A stretch of DNA of 64,000 nucleotides from Bacteroidales bacterium SW299 (GCA_019550975.1 SDWH01000003.1:62001-126000); one strand, 5' to 3'; shown: positions 29,903 through 38,569, counted from the stretch's first letter. The notes: generated by a model not told the origin, from the sequence alone. Translations and numbers: made by a program.

Positions 29903-29968
29903 GGATAACACTCCAGAACCGACCGTGCGTGAAGTTTGCCGTTATCCGTTCGGGAGTTCTGGAGTGTT
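29903..29968. repeat. Nested, overlapping inverted repeats downstream of argF'
   Basis: AACACTCCAGAAC (29907-29919) pairs perfectly with 29956-29968. Alternatively GGATAAC (29903-29909) pairs with GTTATCC (29941-29947). The two pairings share bases and are mutually exclusive. No U tract follows on either strand. Confidence 0.65.
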
Positions 29969-29976
29969 GTTCAGCT

Positions 29977-30939
29977 TTATAAGCTCTGAAGCATACGCTT
30001 CAGCACAACTGTTGCAGATATTTCGCGATTGGCGGCTTCCGGAATCACCAATGACGTGGGAGCCTCAATCACGCTGTCTGTCACGATCATGTTGCGGCGG
30101 ACCGGAAGACAATGCATGAAGAATGCATCGTTTGTAACCGCCATGTGCGCGTCGTCAACCGTCCAGCTCATGTCTTTGCTGAGCACTTTGCCATAATCTG
30201 CCGGATTTGTGACTCCCGGGCATGCCCAGTTCTTCGCATAGATGAAGTCGGCTCCTTCGAACGCCTTCATCTGGTCGTATTCGACTTGTGCCCCTCGGAC
30301 GAATTTGGGGTCGAGTTCATAACCGTGCGGATGAGTGATTACGAAGTCCACATCGGCTTCATTCATGAAGTCGGCGAATGAGTTTGGAACGGCTTGCGGA
30401 AGTGCGCGCGGATGAGGCGCCCATGTCAGCACAACTTTCGGCCGCTCTTTTCTCTTGTATTCTTCAATTGTAATCAGGTCGGCGAATGCCTGGAGCGGAT
30501 GTCCGGTGGCTGCTTCCATCGAGAATACGGGCTTGCCGGAATATTGGATGAACTGGTTCAGTATTTTTTCCGTATAATCGTCTTCGCGGCTTTCGAAACG
30601 CGCGAACGAGCGCACGCCGATGATGTCGCAGTATGAGGCCATTACCGGGATGGCTTCGAGCAAGTGTTCGCTCTTGTCACCGTCCATCACTACGCCCCGT
30701 TCCGTTTCCAGCTTCCATGCGCCCTGGTTCACGTCCAGCACAATCACATCCATTCCCAGGTTGCGTGCCGCTTTTTGTGTACTCAGGCGGGTGCGCAGGC
30801 TGTTGTTGAAGAATATGAGCAGACAAGTTCTGTGTTTGCCCAATGCTTCATACTTGTAGCGGTCTTTCTTTATTTCGAACGCTTCCGCCAGTGCGGTCTT
30901 TAGGTCTCCCAGGTCGAAGACATTTGTATAAGTTTTCAT
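29977..30939 (-). CDS. argF': N-acyl-L-ornithine carbamoyltransferase (Bacteroides ArgF' type)
   Basis: 320-aa transcarbamylase of arginine biosynthesis, acting on acylated ornithine rather than free ornithine. The carbamoyl-phosphate motif is FFNNSLRTRLSTQKAA, and the active-site HCLPVRR is preserved (MHCLPVRRNMIV). The overall sequence is of the Bacteroides fragilis type, which uses N-succinyl-ornithine. The residue reported to distinguish succinyl (Pro90) from acetyl (Glu92 in Xanthomonas) specificity reads Ser90 here (DGDKSEH). It lies 94 bp downstream of proA on the same strand. A -7-like box TATATTTG at 30969-30976 (minus) suggests its own promoter. Confidence 0.93.
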   Translation of the reverse strand: MKTYTNVFDLGDLKTALAEAFEIKKDRYKYEALGKHRTCLLIFFNNSLRTRLSTQKAARNLGMDVIVLDVNQGAWKLETERGVVMDGDKSEHLLEAIPVMASYCDIIGVRSFARFESREDDYTEKILNQFIQYSGKPVFSMEAATGHPLQAFADLITIEEYKRKERPKVVLTWAPHPRALPQAVPNSFADFMNEADVDFVITHPHGYELDPKFVRGAQVEYDQMKAFEGADFIYAKNWACPGVTNPADYGKVLSKDMSWTVDDAHMAVTNDAFFMHCLPVRRNMIVTDSVIEAPTSLVIPEAANREISATVVLKRMLQSL

Positions 30940-31033
30940 AGAATGTATATTAATTGATTCCTTGCTTGCAAATATACGATAAATATTCTTTTTCCGTTGG
31001 GAAGTGTTTATAAAAATTCATCTCTTCGGCTGT

Positions 31034-32281
31034 TTATGGACGGATTTGTCCGTTTCCTTCAATCAGCCACTTGTAGGTTGTCAGTTCGCGCAGTCCCATC
31101 GGGCCGCGGGCATGGAGCTTCTGTGTGCTGATGCCTATTTCCGCTCCCAGACCGAACTGTGCCCCATCTGTGAATGATGTGGGCGCATTTACATAGACAC
31201 AGGCCGCGTCCACGGCTTTCTGGAAGTAGCTGCCCGTAACATTGTTTTCGGTGACGATGCTTTCGCTATGTTTTGAGCCGTATGCGTGGATATGCGAAAC
31301 GGCTTCTTCTGCACAGCCAACGGTTTTGACGGACATTTTGTAGTCGAGAAACTCGGTTCCGAAACTCTGCTCGTCCGCATGCTCCAGCAATTCCGGCGGA
31401 TAATTCCCTTTCAGCGCTTCCCATGCGTGCGGGTCAGCATAGATGACCACATTGTTCTTTTGGAGCGGCCGGCACAGATCCGGCAGGTCTTGCAGGCGGT
31501 CTTTGTGTATCAGCAGGCAATCGAGCGCATTGCATACGCTGACCCTTCGAGTCTTCGCGTTGTTTATGATGGCAGCTCCTTTTTCTGCATCTCCATCCTT
31601 GTCGAAATAGGTGTGGCAGATTCCCGCTCCTGTTTCGATGACCGGAACCGTTGCTTCTTCGCGTACAAACTTGATCAGTCCTGCGCTTCCTCTCGGAATG
31701 ATCAGGTCTACGTATCTTTCAGCGTGGAGCAGTTCTGCCGTGGCTTCATGAGAAGATGGGAGCAATGCTACCGCCGAAGGGTCAGTCCCGAGCCGTTCCA
31801 GCACGCGATGTATCAGCGCCACGATAGCTCTGTTGGAAAAGTCGGCATCGCTTCCTCCTTTCAGGATACACGCATTGCCGCTCTTGAGGCATAAGGAGAA
31901 GACATCGAAACTCACGTTCGGCCGCGCCTCATAGATGATTCCGATCACTCCGAAGGGCACGCTCACTTTTTTCAGGCGGAGTCCGTTCGGACGTATCCTG
32001 TCCTCAAGGACGATGCCTGCGGGTGAGGGCAGAGCCGCCACATCGCGTATGTTCAAGGCAATTTCAGTCAGGCGAGCCTTGGAAAGTTTCAGCCGGTCGT
32101 ATTTTGGGTTTTCCGGATCCATCCGTTCGAGGTCTTTGCGGTTGGCCTCCAGCAGTTCCGGTATGCAGTGTTCCGTTTCGTCTGCCAATGCCAGCAGGAT
32201 GCGGTTCACTTCATCAGAGTTCATCATTGCCAGCTTCCGTGAAGCGGCCTGAACGCTCCTGAAGATTTCATTCAGTTCCAT
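31034..32281 (-). CDS. proA: Glutamate-5-semialdehyde dehydrogenase (gamma-glutamyl phosphate reductase)
   Basis: 415-aa NADPH-dependent enzyme, the second step of proline synthesis from glutamate. Motifs are [41 protein letters not shown], the catalytic Cys region ([18 protein letters not shown]) and [27 protein letters not shown]. The start [10 protein letters not shown] (32281) is used; an upstream TTG-initiated extension is not family-like. proB, often the next gene upstream in Bacteroides, is absent: a MITE and a restriction-modification system stand there. A minus-strand -7-like TATTTTTG lies at 32310-32317. Confidence 0.96.
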   Translation of the reverse strand: MELNEIFRSVQAASRKLAMMNSDEVNRILLALADETEHCIPELLEANRKDLERMDPENPKYDRLKLSKARLTEIALNIRDVAALPSPAGIVLEDRIRPNGLRLKKVSVPFGVIGIIYEARPNVSFDVFSLCLKSGNACILKGGSDADFSNRAIVALIHRVLERLGTDPSAVALLPSSHEATAELLHAERYVDLIIPRGSAGLIKFVREEATVPVIETGAGICHTYFDKDGDAEKGAAIINNAKTRRVSVCNALDCLLIHKDRLQDLPDLCRPLQKNNVVIYADPHAWEALKGNYPPELLEHADEQSFGTEFLDYKMSVKTVGCAEEAVSHIHAYGSKHSESIVTENNVTGSYFQKAVDAACVYVNAPTSFTDGAQFGLGAEIGISTQKLHARGPMGLRELTTYKWLIEGNGQIRP

Positions 32282-32452
32282 TTCGTTTGGTTTAGGTTTC
32301 AACTTGATACAAAAATACAATATTTGGGAACATATTTCTGCATTTCAGCATAAAAAATGCAGAATAATTGCGGATTTTTGTCTGGAAGCGCATGTGAAGT
32401 GTTCCGGCAAGGATTCTCGTCTGCCGGTGTAAAGTTTTCCTGTATGATGGGA

Positions 32453-32611
32453 CAGGGCTGATGCATTACTAAAGTCATTGATATTCAGAGTATCTGATAT
32501 TTAGAGATATACTAAAGCCTGATAAAAAGGCTGTTCTTTTACCTATAAAATCAGTATATGCTGAATAATAAGTACTTAATAATCAATATTCTTTTTAATG
32601 CGTCAGCCCTG
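32453..32611. mobile_element. MITE-like element, copy B (inverse orientation)
   Basis: 159 bp, the reverse complement of the copy at 7198-7355 with only about four differences. Termini are CAGGGCTGATGCATTA (one mismatch in the terminal repeat) and the complement of CAGGGCTGACGCATTA. No target duplication is visible (left TATGATGGGA, right CGTGGCATTC). A small internal stem AGCC...GGCT is centred near 32524. It sits at the left border of the restriction-modification island, between proA and the controller gene. The rest of 32282-32748 shows no gene; an apparent ORF across the MITE is spurious. Confidence 0.85.
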
Positions 32612-32710
32612 CGTGGCATTCTTGCTTTGTTTGCAGGGGAGGATGAAATAACTTCGGGTCTGTTGTTCAATCTTGTGTGGAAAAACAATTGTTATCTATT
32701 GGCTGTATCT

Positions 32711-32741
32711 TTTGATTTTTGGGAAATACATTGTATCTTTG
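32711..32741 (+). promoter_or_regulatory. Promoter of the R-M controller operon
   Basis: -33 TTTG (32711-32714) and -7 TATCTTTG (32734-32741), spacing 19 bp. The -7 element ends 7 nt before the first ATG (32749), so the transcript may be leaderless. Confidence 0.75.
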
Positions 32742-32756
32742 TCAAAAAATGACAAA
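32738..32756. promoter_or_regulatory. Candidate controller operator over -7 box and start codon
   Basis: Perfect dyad TTTGTCA-AAAAA-TGACAAA (arms 32738-32744 and 32750-32756), overlapping the 3' half of the -7 element and the ATG. The position fits autorepression by the HTH protein it precedes. Confidence 0.55.
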
Positions 32757-33057
32757 TATGCTGTTTGCAGAAAGAATAAAAGCGGCAAGAGATTCCTTGC
32801 AGTTGTCACAAAAAGAGGTGGCTAAAGCCATTGGGGTAGATGTGCCTATGTATAGCCGGATTGAGCGGGGCCAACGCCCTGCTAAGCGAGAAGCAATACC
32901 TGCTTTGTCTAAACTGTTAGGCCTTGATGAGTCAGAGCTGCTAAAGCTATGGTTGGCAGAAAAGGTTTACAATTATGTTGTTGATGAAGAAGATGCTGAA
33001 AGTGTTTTGTCAATTGTGGCCGAAAGCATTGTTGAATATAAGAATAAGACTAAATGA
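32749..33057 (+). CDS. Xre/C-protein-type HTH regulator of the R-M system
   Basis: 102 aa (94 if the ATG at 32758 is used). The Cro/C1 HTH occupies residues about 6-65: FAERIKAARDSLQLSQKEVAKAIGVDVPMYSRIERGQRPA. A C-terminal acidic helix follows. The stop overlaps the methyltransferase start (ATGA, 33054-33057), so translation is coupled. The size, position and an overlapping promoter dyad suggest a restriction controller protein, but a generic Xre regulator is not excluded. Confidence 0.82.
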   Translation: MTNMLFAERIKAARDSLQLSQKEVAKAIGVDVPMYSRIERGQRPAKREAIPALSKLLGLDESELLKLWLAEKVYNYVVDEEDAESVLSIVAESIVEYKNKTK

Positions 33058-34910
33058 CACAAAGAATAATAGACTTCGAGAACCGGAAAGTGAAAGAAGC
33101 TTGTGGCGAAACCGTTGGCGTTGGATTATTTGCTCCGAACATGCCTCCCGATATGCCGAAAGACATGGAAACTATTTCTTCATTAGTCCACCGTTCATTG
33201 ATAGAAGATATGATATTTACGTTTTTTGTATCAAAGGGGATTGGTGTTGAAGAGGCGGAGAAACTGTTGGGCCTGGGTTTTGTCATGGCGAAGGAAACGC
33301 ATGAATTTATAGGCTGGATAGCTGGAAATGACATTCCATCATTGTGCGAATGTTTGCATGTGTCTTATCTTAATTCTTCATTTATATACCGGAACAATAA
33401 GGTAGAAAGAATACGCTCAAAGAGTAATCTGATAGAAACTGGTGCCGTATATACACAAACGAGCATAACAGATGAGATTGTGTATAACACACTTGAGCAC
33501 TATAATGTATATGATGACATTTGTATATTGGATTTCGCATGCGGAACAGGACGTTTCTACGATTCAATTGTGAAATGCTTGCATGAGAAGTATGGCATGC
33601 AGCCAAATGATTCGGTACTTAAAAACATCTGTGCTGTAGACATTGATGTAAATGCAGTGAATATAACTCGTTTAAAAGCAGTGTCTTATCTGGACAGGAT
33701 ATGTGCAGACCCTTTAGAAGCGGTCAGCAAGAGGGTTTTGTGGCGTAATGCACTTATGGATGACGGCATGTTTTCAGATTCTTTAAAAGGTTTGTCATTT
33801 CAAGATTTTGGAGGGTGCATGGAAAAGTTCGATATTATCGTTTCAAATCCTCCGTATCTGGTTCTTAAGCCTAACAAGAAAAAAATAGCGGATGAAAAGG
33901 GAAACAGACTCATGCAGATGGTCAGCTACTTCAGGAAGTCTGGGCTTTACAATCATTCCATTGAGGGAATGCTCAATCTGTATCAGTTGAGCATTGAACG
34001 TATGCTCGGTTTTTTGAAGCCTGACGGCATGATGGGCATAATCTGTCCTTCCACACTGTTTGCGGATGTTTCTGCATCAAAATTGCGTAAACACCTTTTG
34101 CTGAAGAATACTATTTTGACCATTAAAAGTTTCAGCGAGGCTGCACAATTGTTTGAGAATGTCACTCAAGCCTCCAATATTTTTTATATGAGAAAAGGTG
34201 GAAAGACAGACAAAATAGAAATTGCAGTGGGTGTGGAAAGGTTTGAAGTTGAAATAAGCCTTATAAAGCAACTGTTTGGGAATAATATGGAAATACCGCT
34301 GATATCCAAACAAGGATGGAATGTACTTAAAAAATTGTCTTTTTGCCAGCCTTTACGGAGTTACCATAATATCCGCAATAGGCGTGGAGAACTCGACTTA
34401 ACTTTGTCCAAGCAATATATCACGAAAGAGATAACTCCATATAGGCTCGTGAGGGGCAATATGATTGGAGCAGATGGCATTAAAGGCGGAAGCCAAGAAT
34501 TTGTGCAAGAAGATTTTCTAAAAACTCGATCAAACGACTACATTACCAAAGATTTCAACAAAAGAAGGCTGATATGCCAGCAAATCTCTAATGGTGGTCA
34601 GGGTCGCCGCCTGAAGTTTGTCTTTTGCGGAGCGAGTGATATTCTCGGTAACTCATGCAACTATATTTCTTCAGACTATAGTACATTGCAGAAACTGTAT
34701 CTTCTGCTTAACAGCAGCCTTCTCAACTGGAGGTTTAAAGTCACAAGTTCAAACAATCATATCAATAATTATGAACTGGATGAACTGCCTCTTGTTAATC
34801 TTGATTTGGTGGATGATAAATTTGAATATACAAGTCAAGAGAAGCTGGACGCATACATAGGTAGCTTATATGGCTTAAGCGCCGAAGAAATCAGATATGT
34901 TGCGGTATGA
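33054..34910 (+). CDS. N6-adenine DNA methyltransferase (type IIS R-M, Alw26I/Eco31I-like)
   Basis: 618 aa. The order is motif X-like TGAVYTQTSITDEIV (about 129-143), motif I ILDFACGTGRFYDSIV (about 158-172), a second SAM-pocket stretch ICAVDIDVNAVNITRL (about 192-207) and catalytic NPPY at 265-268 (IIVSNPPYLVLK). This is the gamma-class m6A arrangement. The C-terminal 300 residues would hold target recognition. It overlaps both neighbours by ATGA (33054-33057 and 34907-34910). With the adjacent m5C enzyme and HNH nuclease it matches the two-methyltransferase Alw26I/Eco31I/Esp3I family, which modifies A on one strand and C on the other of an asymmetric site. The actual site is unknown. Confidence 0.88.
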   Translation: MTQRIIDFENRKVKEACGETVGVGLFAPNMPPDMPKDMETISSLVHRSLIEDMIFTFFVSKGIGVEEAEKLLGLGFVMAKETHEFIGWIAGNDIPSLCECLHVSYLNSSFIYRNNKVERIRSKSNLIETGAVYTQTSITDEIVYNTLEHYNVYDDICILDFACGTGRFYDSIVKCLHEKYGMQPNDSVLKNICAVDIDVNAVNITRLKAVSYLDRICADPLEAVSKRVLWRNALMDDGMFSDSLKGLSFQDFGGCMEKFDIIVSNPPYLVLKPNKKKIADEKGNRLMQMVSYFRKSGLYNHSIEGMLNLYQLSIERMLGFLKPDGMMGIICPSTLFADVSASKLRKHLLLKNTILTIKSFSEAAQLFENVTQASNIFYMRKGGKTDKIEIAVGVERFEVEISLIKQLFGNNMEIPLISKQGWNVLKKLSFCQPLRSYHNIRNRRGELDLTLSKQYITKEITPYRLVRGNMIGADGIKGGSQEFVQEDFLKTRSNDYITKDFNKRRLICQQISNGGQGRRLKFVFCGASDILGNSCNYISSDYSTLQKLYLLLNSSLLNWRFKVTSSNNHINNYELDELPLVNLDLVDDKFEYTSQEKLDAYIGSLYGLSAEEIRYVAV

Positions 34911-36097
34911 AATTATACAACCACATTGCATTTAAAATGGGGAAGCATGAGGCGGAAATCGCTCCTCATATTCCGGAAGGGGGAAATTGGAAAGACATTC
35001 CCCTTACGATATCGGATGCGCGATTGACAAACATACGTGCGTCGGGTGGTCGCACCACATATTATGGACGGTTGAGCTGGGATGAGCCGAGCTATACCAT
35101 TGCTACTTATTTCAATCGGGTCGGGAATGGGTGTAATCTGCATCCAAGCCAATGCAGGGTCATGTCAAACAGAGAAGCTGCACGTTTGCAATCTTTTCCG
35201 GATGATTTTGTGTTCAAGGGTTCTGTCGCGTCACAGTATAAGCAGATTGGGAATGCGGTGCCGCCGTTGTTGGCGAGAGCCGTAGCCTGTTTAATAAAGC
35301 CGCATTTAAACAGTTATAGTTTCGTTGATCTGTTTGCCGGTTGCGGAGGCTTGTCTGAAGGATTCATTATGGATGGTTATAGTTTGGTGGCGGCCAATGA
35401 ACTTGATAGAAGCATTATGTCGACATATGCGTACAATCATTCCCGGTATACTTCTGAAGACAACTTCATTGTCGGTGACATAACCCTTGATGAAACGAAA
35501 CAAAAGTTATTGATGGCGTGCGGTAGACGTAACATTGATGTGGTAATTGGCGGGCCTCCGTGTCAAGGCTTTTCTTATGCCGGATGGCGTGATCCGAACG
35601 ACAAACGAAATCAATTGTTTAAAGAATTTGTTGAGATGGTTGAGAGATTAAAGCCTAGTTTTTTTGTTATGGAGAATGTTCCGGGTATCTTGACTATGAG
35701 AAAAGGTGAAGCCATGAAAGAGATAATTCAGGCATTTGCGGATGTCGGTTATTTTGTGAATCAGCCGATAAAATTAAACGCGGAAGAGTTCGGGGTTCCG
35801 CAGCGTCGTAAGCGTGTGTTTATTATAGGTTCTAAAGATGGTGTAATTGTCAATGCGCCTTCTCCCTTGTTCCGATTGCCTGATAACTGCAAAACAAGAC
35901 GGAAAATGGTTCAGGCAAACGCAAAATTACCTATAGCAATGTCTGTTCGAGATGCAATCGAATCGCTCCCTGCGTTGGACAATGGGGGAGGTTATCCCGA
36001 AATGGACTATAATCCGTCTGTCGTTCATCCATACGATAGGTTGATGAGGCGCGAAATCACATTTGAAGAATTTTATAATATGTGTATTGCCCAATAA
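34907..36097 (+). CDS. Circularly permuted DNA 5-methylcytosine methyltransferase
   Basis: 396 aa. All key motifs of a Dcm-type enzyme are present but in rotated order: motif IX (REAARLQSFPDD, 89-100), motif X (QIGNAVPPLLA, 113-123), motif I (FVDLFAGCGGLSEGF, 139-153), motif IV with catalytic Cys219 (GGPPCQGFS), motif VI (ENVPG, 256-260), motif VIII (QRRKRVFIIG, 299-308). The C-terminal end (MRREITFEEFY) and the N-terminal start (KLYNHIAFK...PEGGNWKDIP) would be contiguous in a standard enzyme. It is translationally coupled to the m6A gene and probably protects the second strand of the same asymmetric site. Confidence 0.9.
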   Translation: MKLYNHIAFKMGKHEAEIAPHIPEGGNWKDIPLTISDARLTNIRASGGRTTYYGRLSWDEPSYTIATYFNRVGNGCNLHPSQCRVMSNREAARLQSFPDDFVFKGSVASQYKQIGNAVPPLLARAVACLIKPHLNSYSFVDLFAGCGGLSEGFIMDGYSLVAANELDRSIMSTYAYNHSRYTSEDNFIVGDITLDETKQKLLMACGRRNIDVVIGGPPCQGFSYAGWRDPNDKRNQLFKEFVEMVERLKPSFFVMENVPGILTMRKGEAMKEIIQAFADVGYFVNQPIKLNAEEFGVPQRRKRVFIIGSKDGVIVNAPSPLFRLPDNCKTRRKMVQANAKLPIAMSVRDAIESLPALDNGGGYPEMDYNPSVVHPYDRLMRREITFEEFYNMCIAQ

Positions 36098-36102
36098 ATG
36101 CG

Positions 36103-36139
36103 ATTGAGTGGAGGGGCTCAGCTACCCTCTCCGCTCAAT
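36103..36139. terminator. Terminator between convergent methylase and endonuclease genes
   Basis: Stem ATTGAGTGGAG-GGG (from 36103) pairs with CCCTCTCCGCTCAAT (ending 36139), with one G-T pair and one bulge. It overlaps the last codons of the endonuclease gene and serves the m5C gene on the plus strand. Confidence 0.6.
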
Positions 36140-37541
36140 CTCCGTTTTCAACATAATCACATAATTTCTCTATTGTGTCGTTAAGTTTGGCCTTGGCTTC
36201 TGACATTTTTTTATCATTCAGCAAACCGATAATCTGATCGGTCTGCTCTTGAATATCTTTCCTGTCTGTATAAAAAAGAACTTTTCTGTTATCTTTTTTA
36301 CTGAAATCTCGTAATGATTCAAAAGCGATGCGTATGTAACGCTCCTGATTTTTGCGCTTGTTTTTGCTGGTTAAAGGCTTCTCTATTATTTGTAGTTCCT
36401 CTAACTTCATCGGGTTGAAGTTCTTGAAGCGATAATCATAAAGGGAATACTCGGGATGTAGATATTGCATCAACAACTCATTTCCGCCTTTCTCGCTTAT
36501 AACTGAAAACAACTTTAAGATATTTTGGTGGCACTTTGCCATAATGGAACTTAGTTTCTTGGCGTCATCATCACTGTTGACGTTGAATTTACATTTGTCC
36601 CAAATGTATTTAGCATGCCAACTGACAACAGTTTGGCCGTTGTTTTCCAATTGTATCAGTTTCTTTACATCGTTAAGGGTAAAGCGGTTATTCTTCGCGG
36701 AATTGCATGAGGCGCACATGGGAGCAAAGTTTGTGCTATGGCAAAATCCCAGTGAAATAGGACCTATATGGTCTGGTGACATTTGTGCCATTTGTTTGCA
36801 AACAGGGCATTCATACCTGACAGTGCATTTATGAAATTCTCCCATCAGTCTGTTGGCGAGATTGTAGTTCCCGTCAGCCCATTCTTCATATGCCCGTCTG
36901 TCCTGTGTATAGGTCTGCATATTATCTTTGTGTCTGCCTTTGTCCGTTCTTTCACGGCAGCATAATCCGTCCGAATGAAAGCCGTCAAATCGGTCTGGAC
37001 AATTGCTCATAACTCCGGGCGATAAATACTTGCTTTGTTCGCTCTGTGCCAATCTTTTGATTTGCTCTATTAAATCCGTTTTGTTTGCGTAAGATGTCAC
37101 GCCAAAGAGTGCAGCGATGTATTTTAAGTCTTTTTCTGTGTTGAAATGATGTTGGACTATTTCCATAATTGTGCAAGAAGTCTGTTCAACGTTGATGTCG
37201 TAGTCCTTTTTGAGCTTTGTCAGAAGCAACTTTGAAGGGTAAACAGCATAAATGCTCAGTTGCTTTCCACAGCATTGGCAAGTATGCATCTTAGTAGGAT
37301 GTAACAACCTGGCTATAATAGCATAACATCCTTTTTGGATAGGTATGTCATGTTGCTTGCATTTTTCGTTCCACCAATTAGTCCGTGCAATACCTTGTTT
37401 AGACTTGCCGGCAACAACCCATTTGACGCATCCATTTTTCCCCCTTTCGTATGGTAGACCAGCATAATTCTTATGATTGACAGTATATTCTGTATATGCT
37501 TTAAAATTGTCATTCCAACTTCTATCATTATTATTGTTCAT
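36135..37541 (-). CDS. HNH restriction endonuclease (Alw26I/Eco31I/Esp3I type IIS family)
   Basis: 468 aa. The HNH nuclease motif is in residues about 245-286: zinc Cys pair CPVC (245-248), catalytic DH in MSPDHIGPISLGF (257-258), second Cys pair CASC (276-279), and Asn in CNSAKNNR. A further CxxC (88-91, TCQCCGKQ) suggests a second zinc knuckle. The SPDHIGPISLGFCH ... CxxCNSAKNNR block is what I recall of the Eco31I-like type IIS nucleases. It is convergent with its two methyltransferases and separated by 37 bp. Opposed orientation gives independent timing of nuclease and methylase expression. The recognition sequence cannot be read. Confidence 0.8.
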   Translation of the reverse strand: MNNNNDRSWNDNFKAYTEYTVNHKNYAGLPYERGKNGCVKWVVAGKSKQGIARTNWWNEKCKQHDIPIQKGCYAIIARLLHPTKMHTCQCCGKQLSIYAVYPSKLLLTKLKKDYDINVEQTSCTIMEIVQHHFNTEKDLKYIAALFGVTSYANKTDLIEQIKRLAQSEQSKYLSPGVMSNCPDRFDGFHSDGLCCRERTDKGRHKDNMQTYTQDRRAYEEWADGNYNLANRLMGEFHKCTVRYECPVCKQMAQMSPDHIGPISLGFCHSTNFAPMCASCNSAKNNRFTLNDVKKLIQLENNGQTVVSWHAKYIWDKCKFNVNSDDDAKKLSSIMAKCHQNILKLFSVISEKGGNELLMQYLHPEYSLYDYRFKNFNPMKLEELQIIEKPLTSKNKRKNQERYIRIAFESLRDFSKKDNRKVLFYTDRKDIQEQTDQIIGLLNDKKMSEAKAKLNDTIEKLCDYVENGD

Positions 37542-37676
37542 ATCGTTTTGATGTTTAAATAAAACGTGTTTTCATGAATAGGCTGAATGCAAAATTAATG
37601 ATTCAGGCCAGAATGCCTGTCGTTCCGTTCAATTATTTGCAATTAATAAGAGAATGTTTAAACTTTAAGTCACTAC

Positions 37677-38569
37677 TGTCCACTAAAAATAGACAAGGTT
37701 AAAAATTAAATACTTGAATCATATCGGTCTTTGACATTTTTGAAATTCGATTTGTCAAACAAGTCACTGAGATGTTGTTTTATCCGTTTGAAGAACAGTT
37801 CAACACTCCATCTGTTTCGATAAAGCGATGATATTAACTCCGCAGATGCGTCAAGATTGTTCGTCGGGAAGATGTATTGTGTACCGTCTTCAGGATTCTC
37901 CACGATGAGTTTTCTAAGTTTCCCGGGGTAATCCTTAGAACTTTTATAAGCCGTAAGGCCTCCGATTGCATCCGAAACTACACCTTCCGGCAATCTTCGT
38001 TTCCAGGTTTTAGGCTTGATCCGTATGTTTGTTTTGGTTCGCACGACGAAGAAAGCACCTATACAATTTATCGTATGAAGGTTGCTGAAATCGTTATACC
38101 CGCAGTCGAATATGTAATGTGCTCCTGATTCGTATGGAGTTTCAGGCATAGCCTTTGAATCGTGAATATTAGATGGTGTAACATGCACAAATGCAAGTAC
38201 TTCCGCTTCAATATCGTAGAGCGTATGCAACTTTATTCCGCCTTTATGTTTGCGAAATCTAGCCCACTCAAACACTGGCAGGCACAGATCAATCGTTGTA
38301 GAGTAAATAGCTGACCGAACGTCATTGTAAACTGTTGATTCCAACAGGTATAGCTCTTGATATACTTGTTGCCATTGTATTTCTTCACAATGTATTTGAA
38401 TTTTTCGTAATCAAGGAATTTCACTAATTGAGAGAAAACGTACTCGTCTTTAAACATAACGGTCTGATTTTGACCGCAAAGTTAAATTCACGTTTCGGGA
38501 ATATCAAATCGCTTATAACAAATTGAACTTCAATAATTTCAAAGAACTTCTATGGCTTTTTAGTGGACA
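37677..38569 (-). mobile_element. Internally deleted IS4-family insertion sequence
   Basis: Bounded by perfect 13-bp terminal inverted repeats TGTCCACTAAAAA (37677-37689 and the complement of 38557-38569). At 893 bp it is well short of an intact element of this group. Flanks read actact / actaat if the ends are taken one base in, at best an imperfect duplication. It contains a broken transposase gene. It closes the right side of the restriction-modification island. Confidence 0.8.
37706..38457 (-). pseudogene. IS4-family (DUF4372) transposase with two internal deletions
   Basis: The N-terminal piece (38233-38457) begins MFKDEYVFSQLVKFLDYEKFK, the DUF4372 start of Bacteroides IS4-family transposases. 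It shifts frame near 38305, where STTIDLCLPVFEWARFRKHKGG resumes in the other frame (37706-38344). In intact relatives this block is FDSTTIDL, so the first catalytic Asp is lost. The C-terminal end also jumps from FFKRIKQHL directly to SDLFDKSNFKN, missing the segment normally between them. Two deletions and a frame change make it inactive. Confidence 0.85.

Noticed and set aside
32558-32752. Short ORF starting inside MITE copy B
   Set aside because: It reads through the MITE terminus and the controller promoter; no homology-like features.
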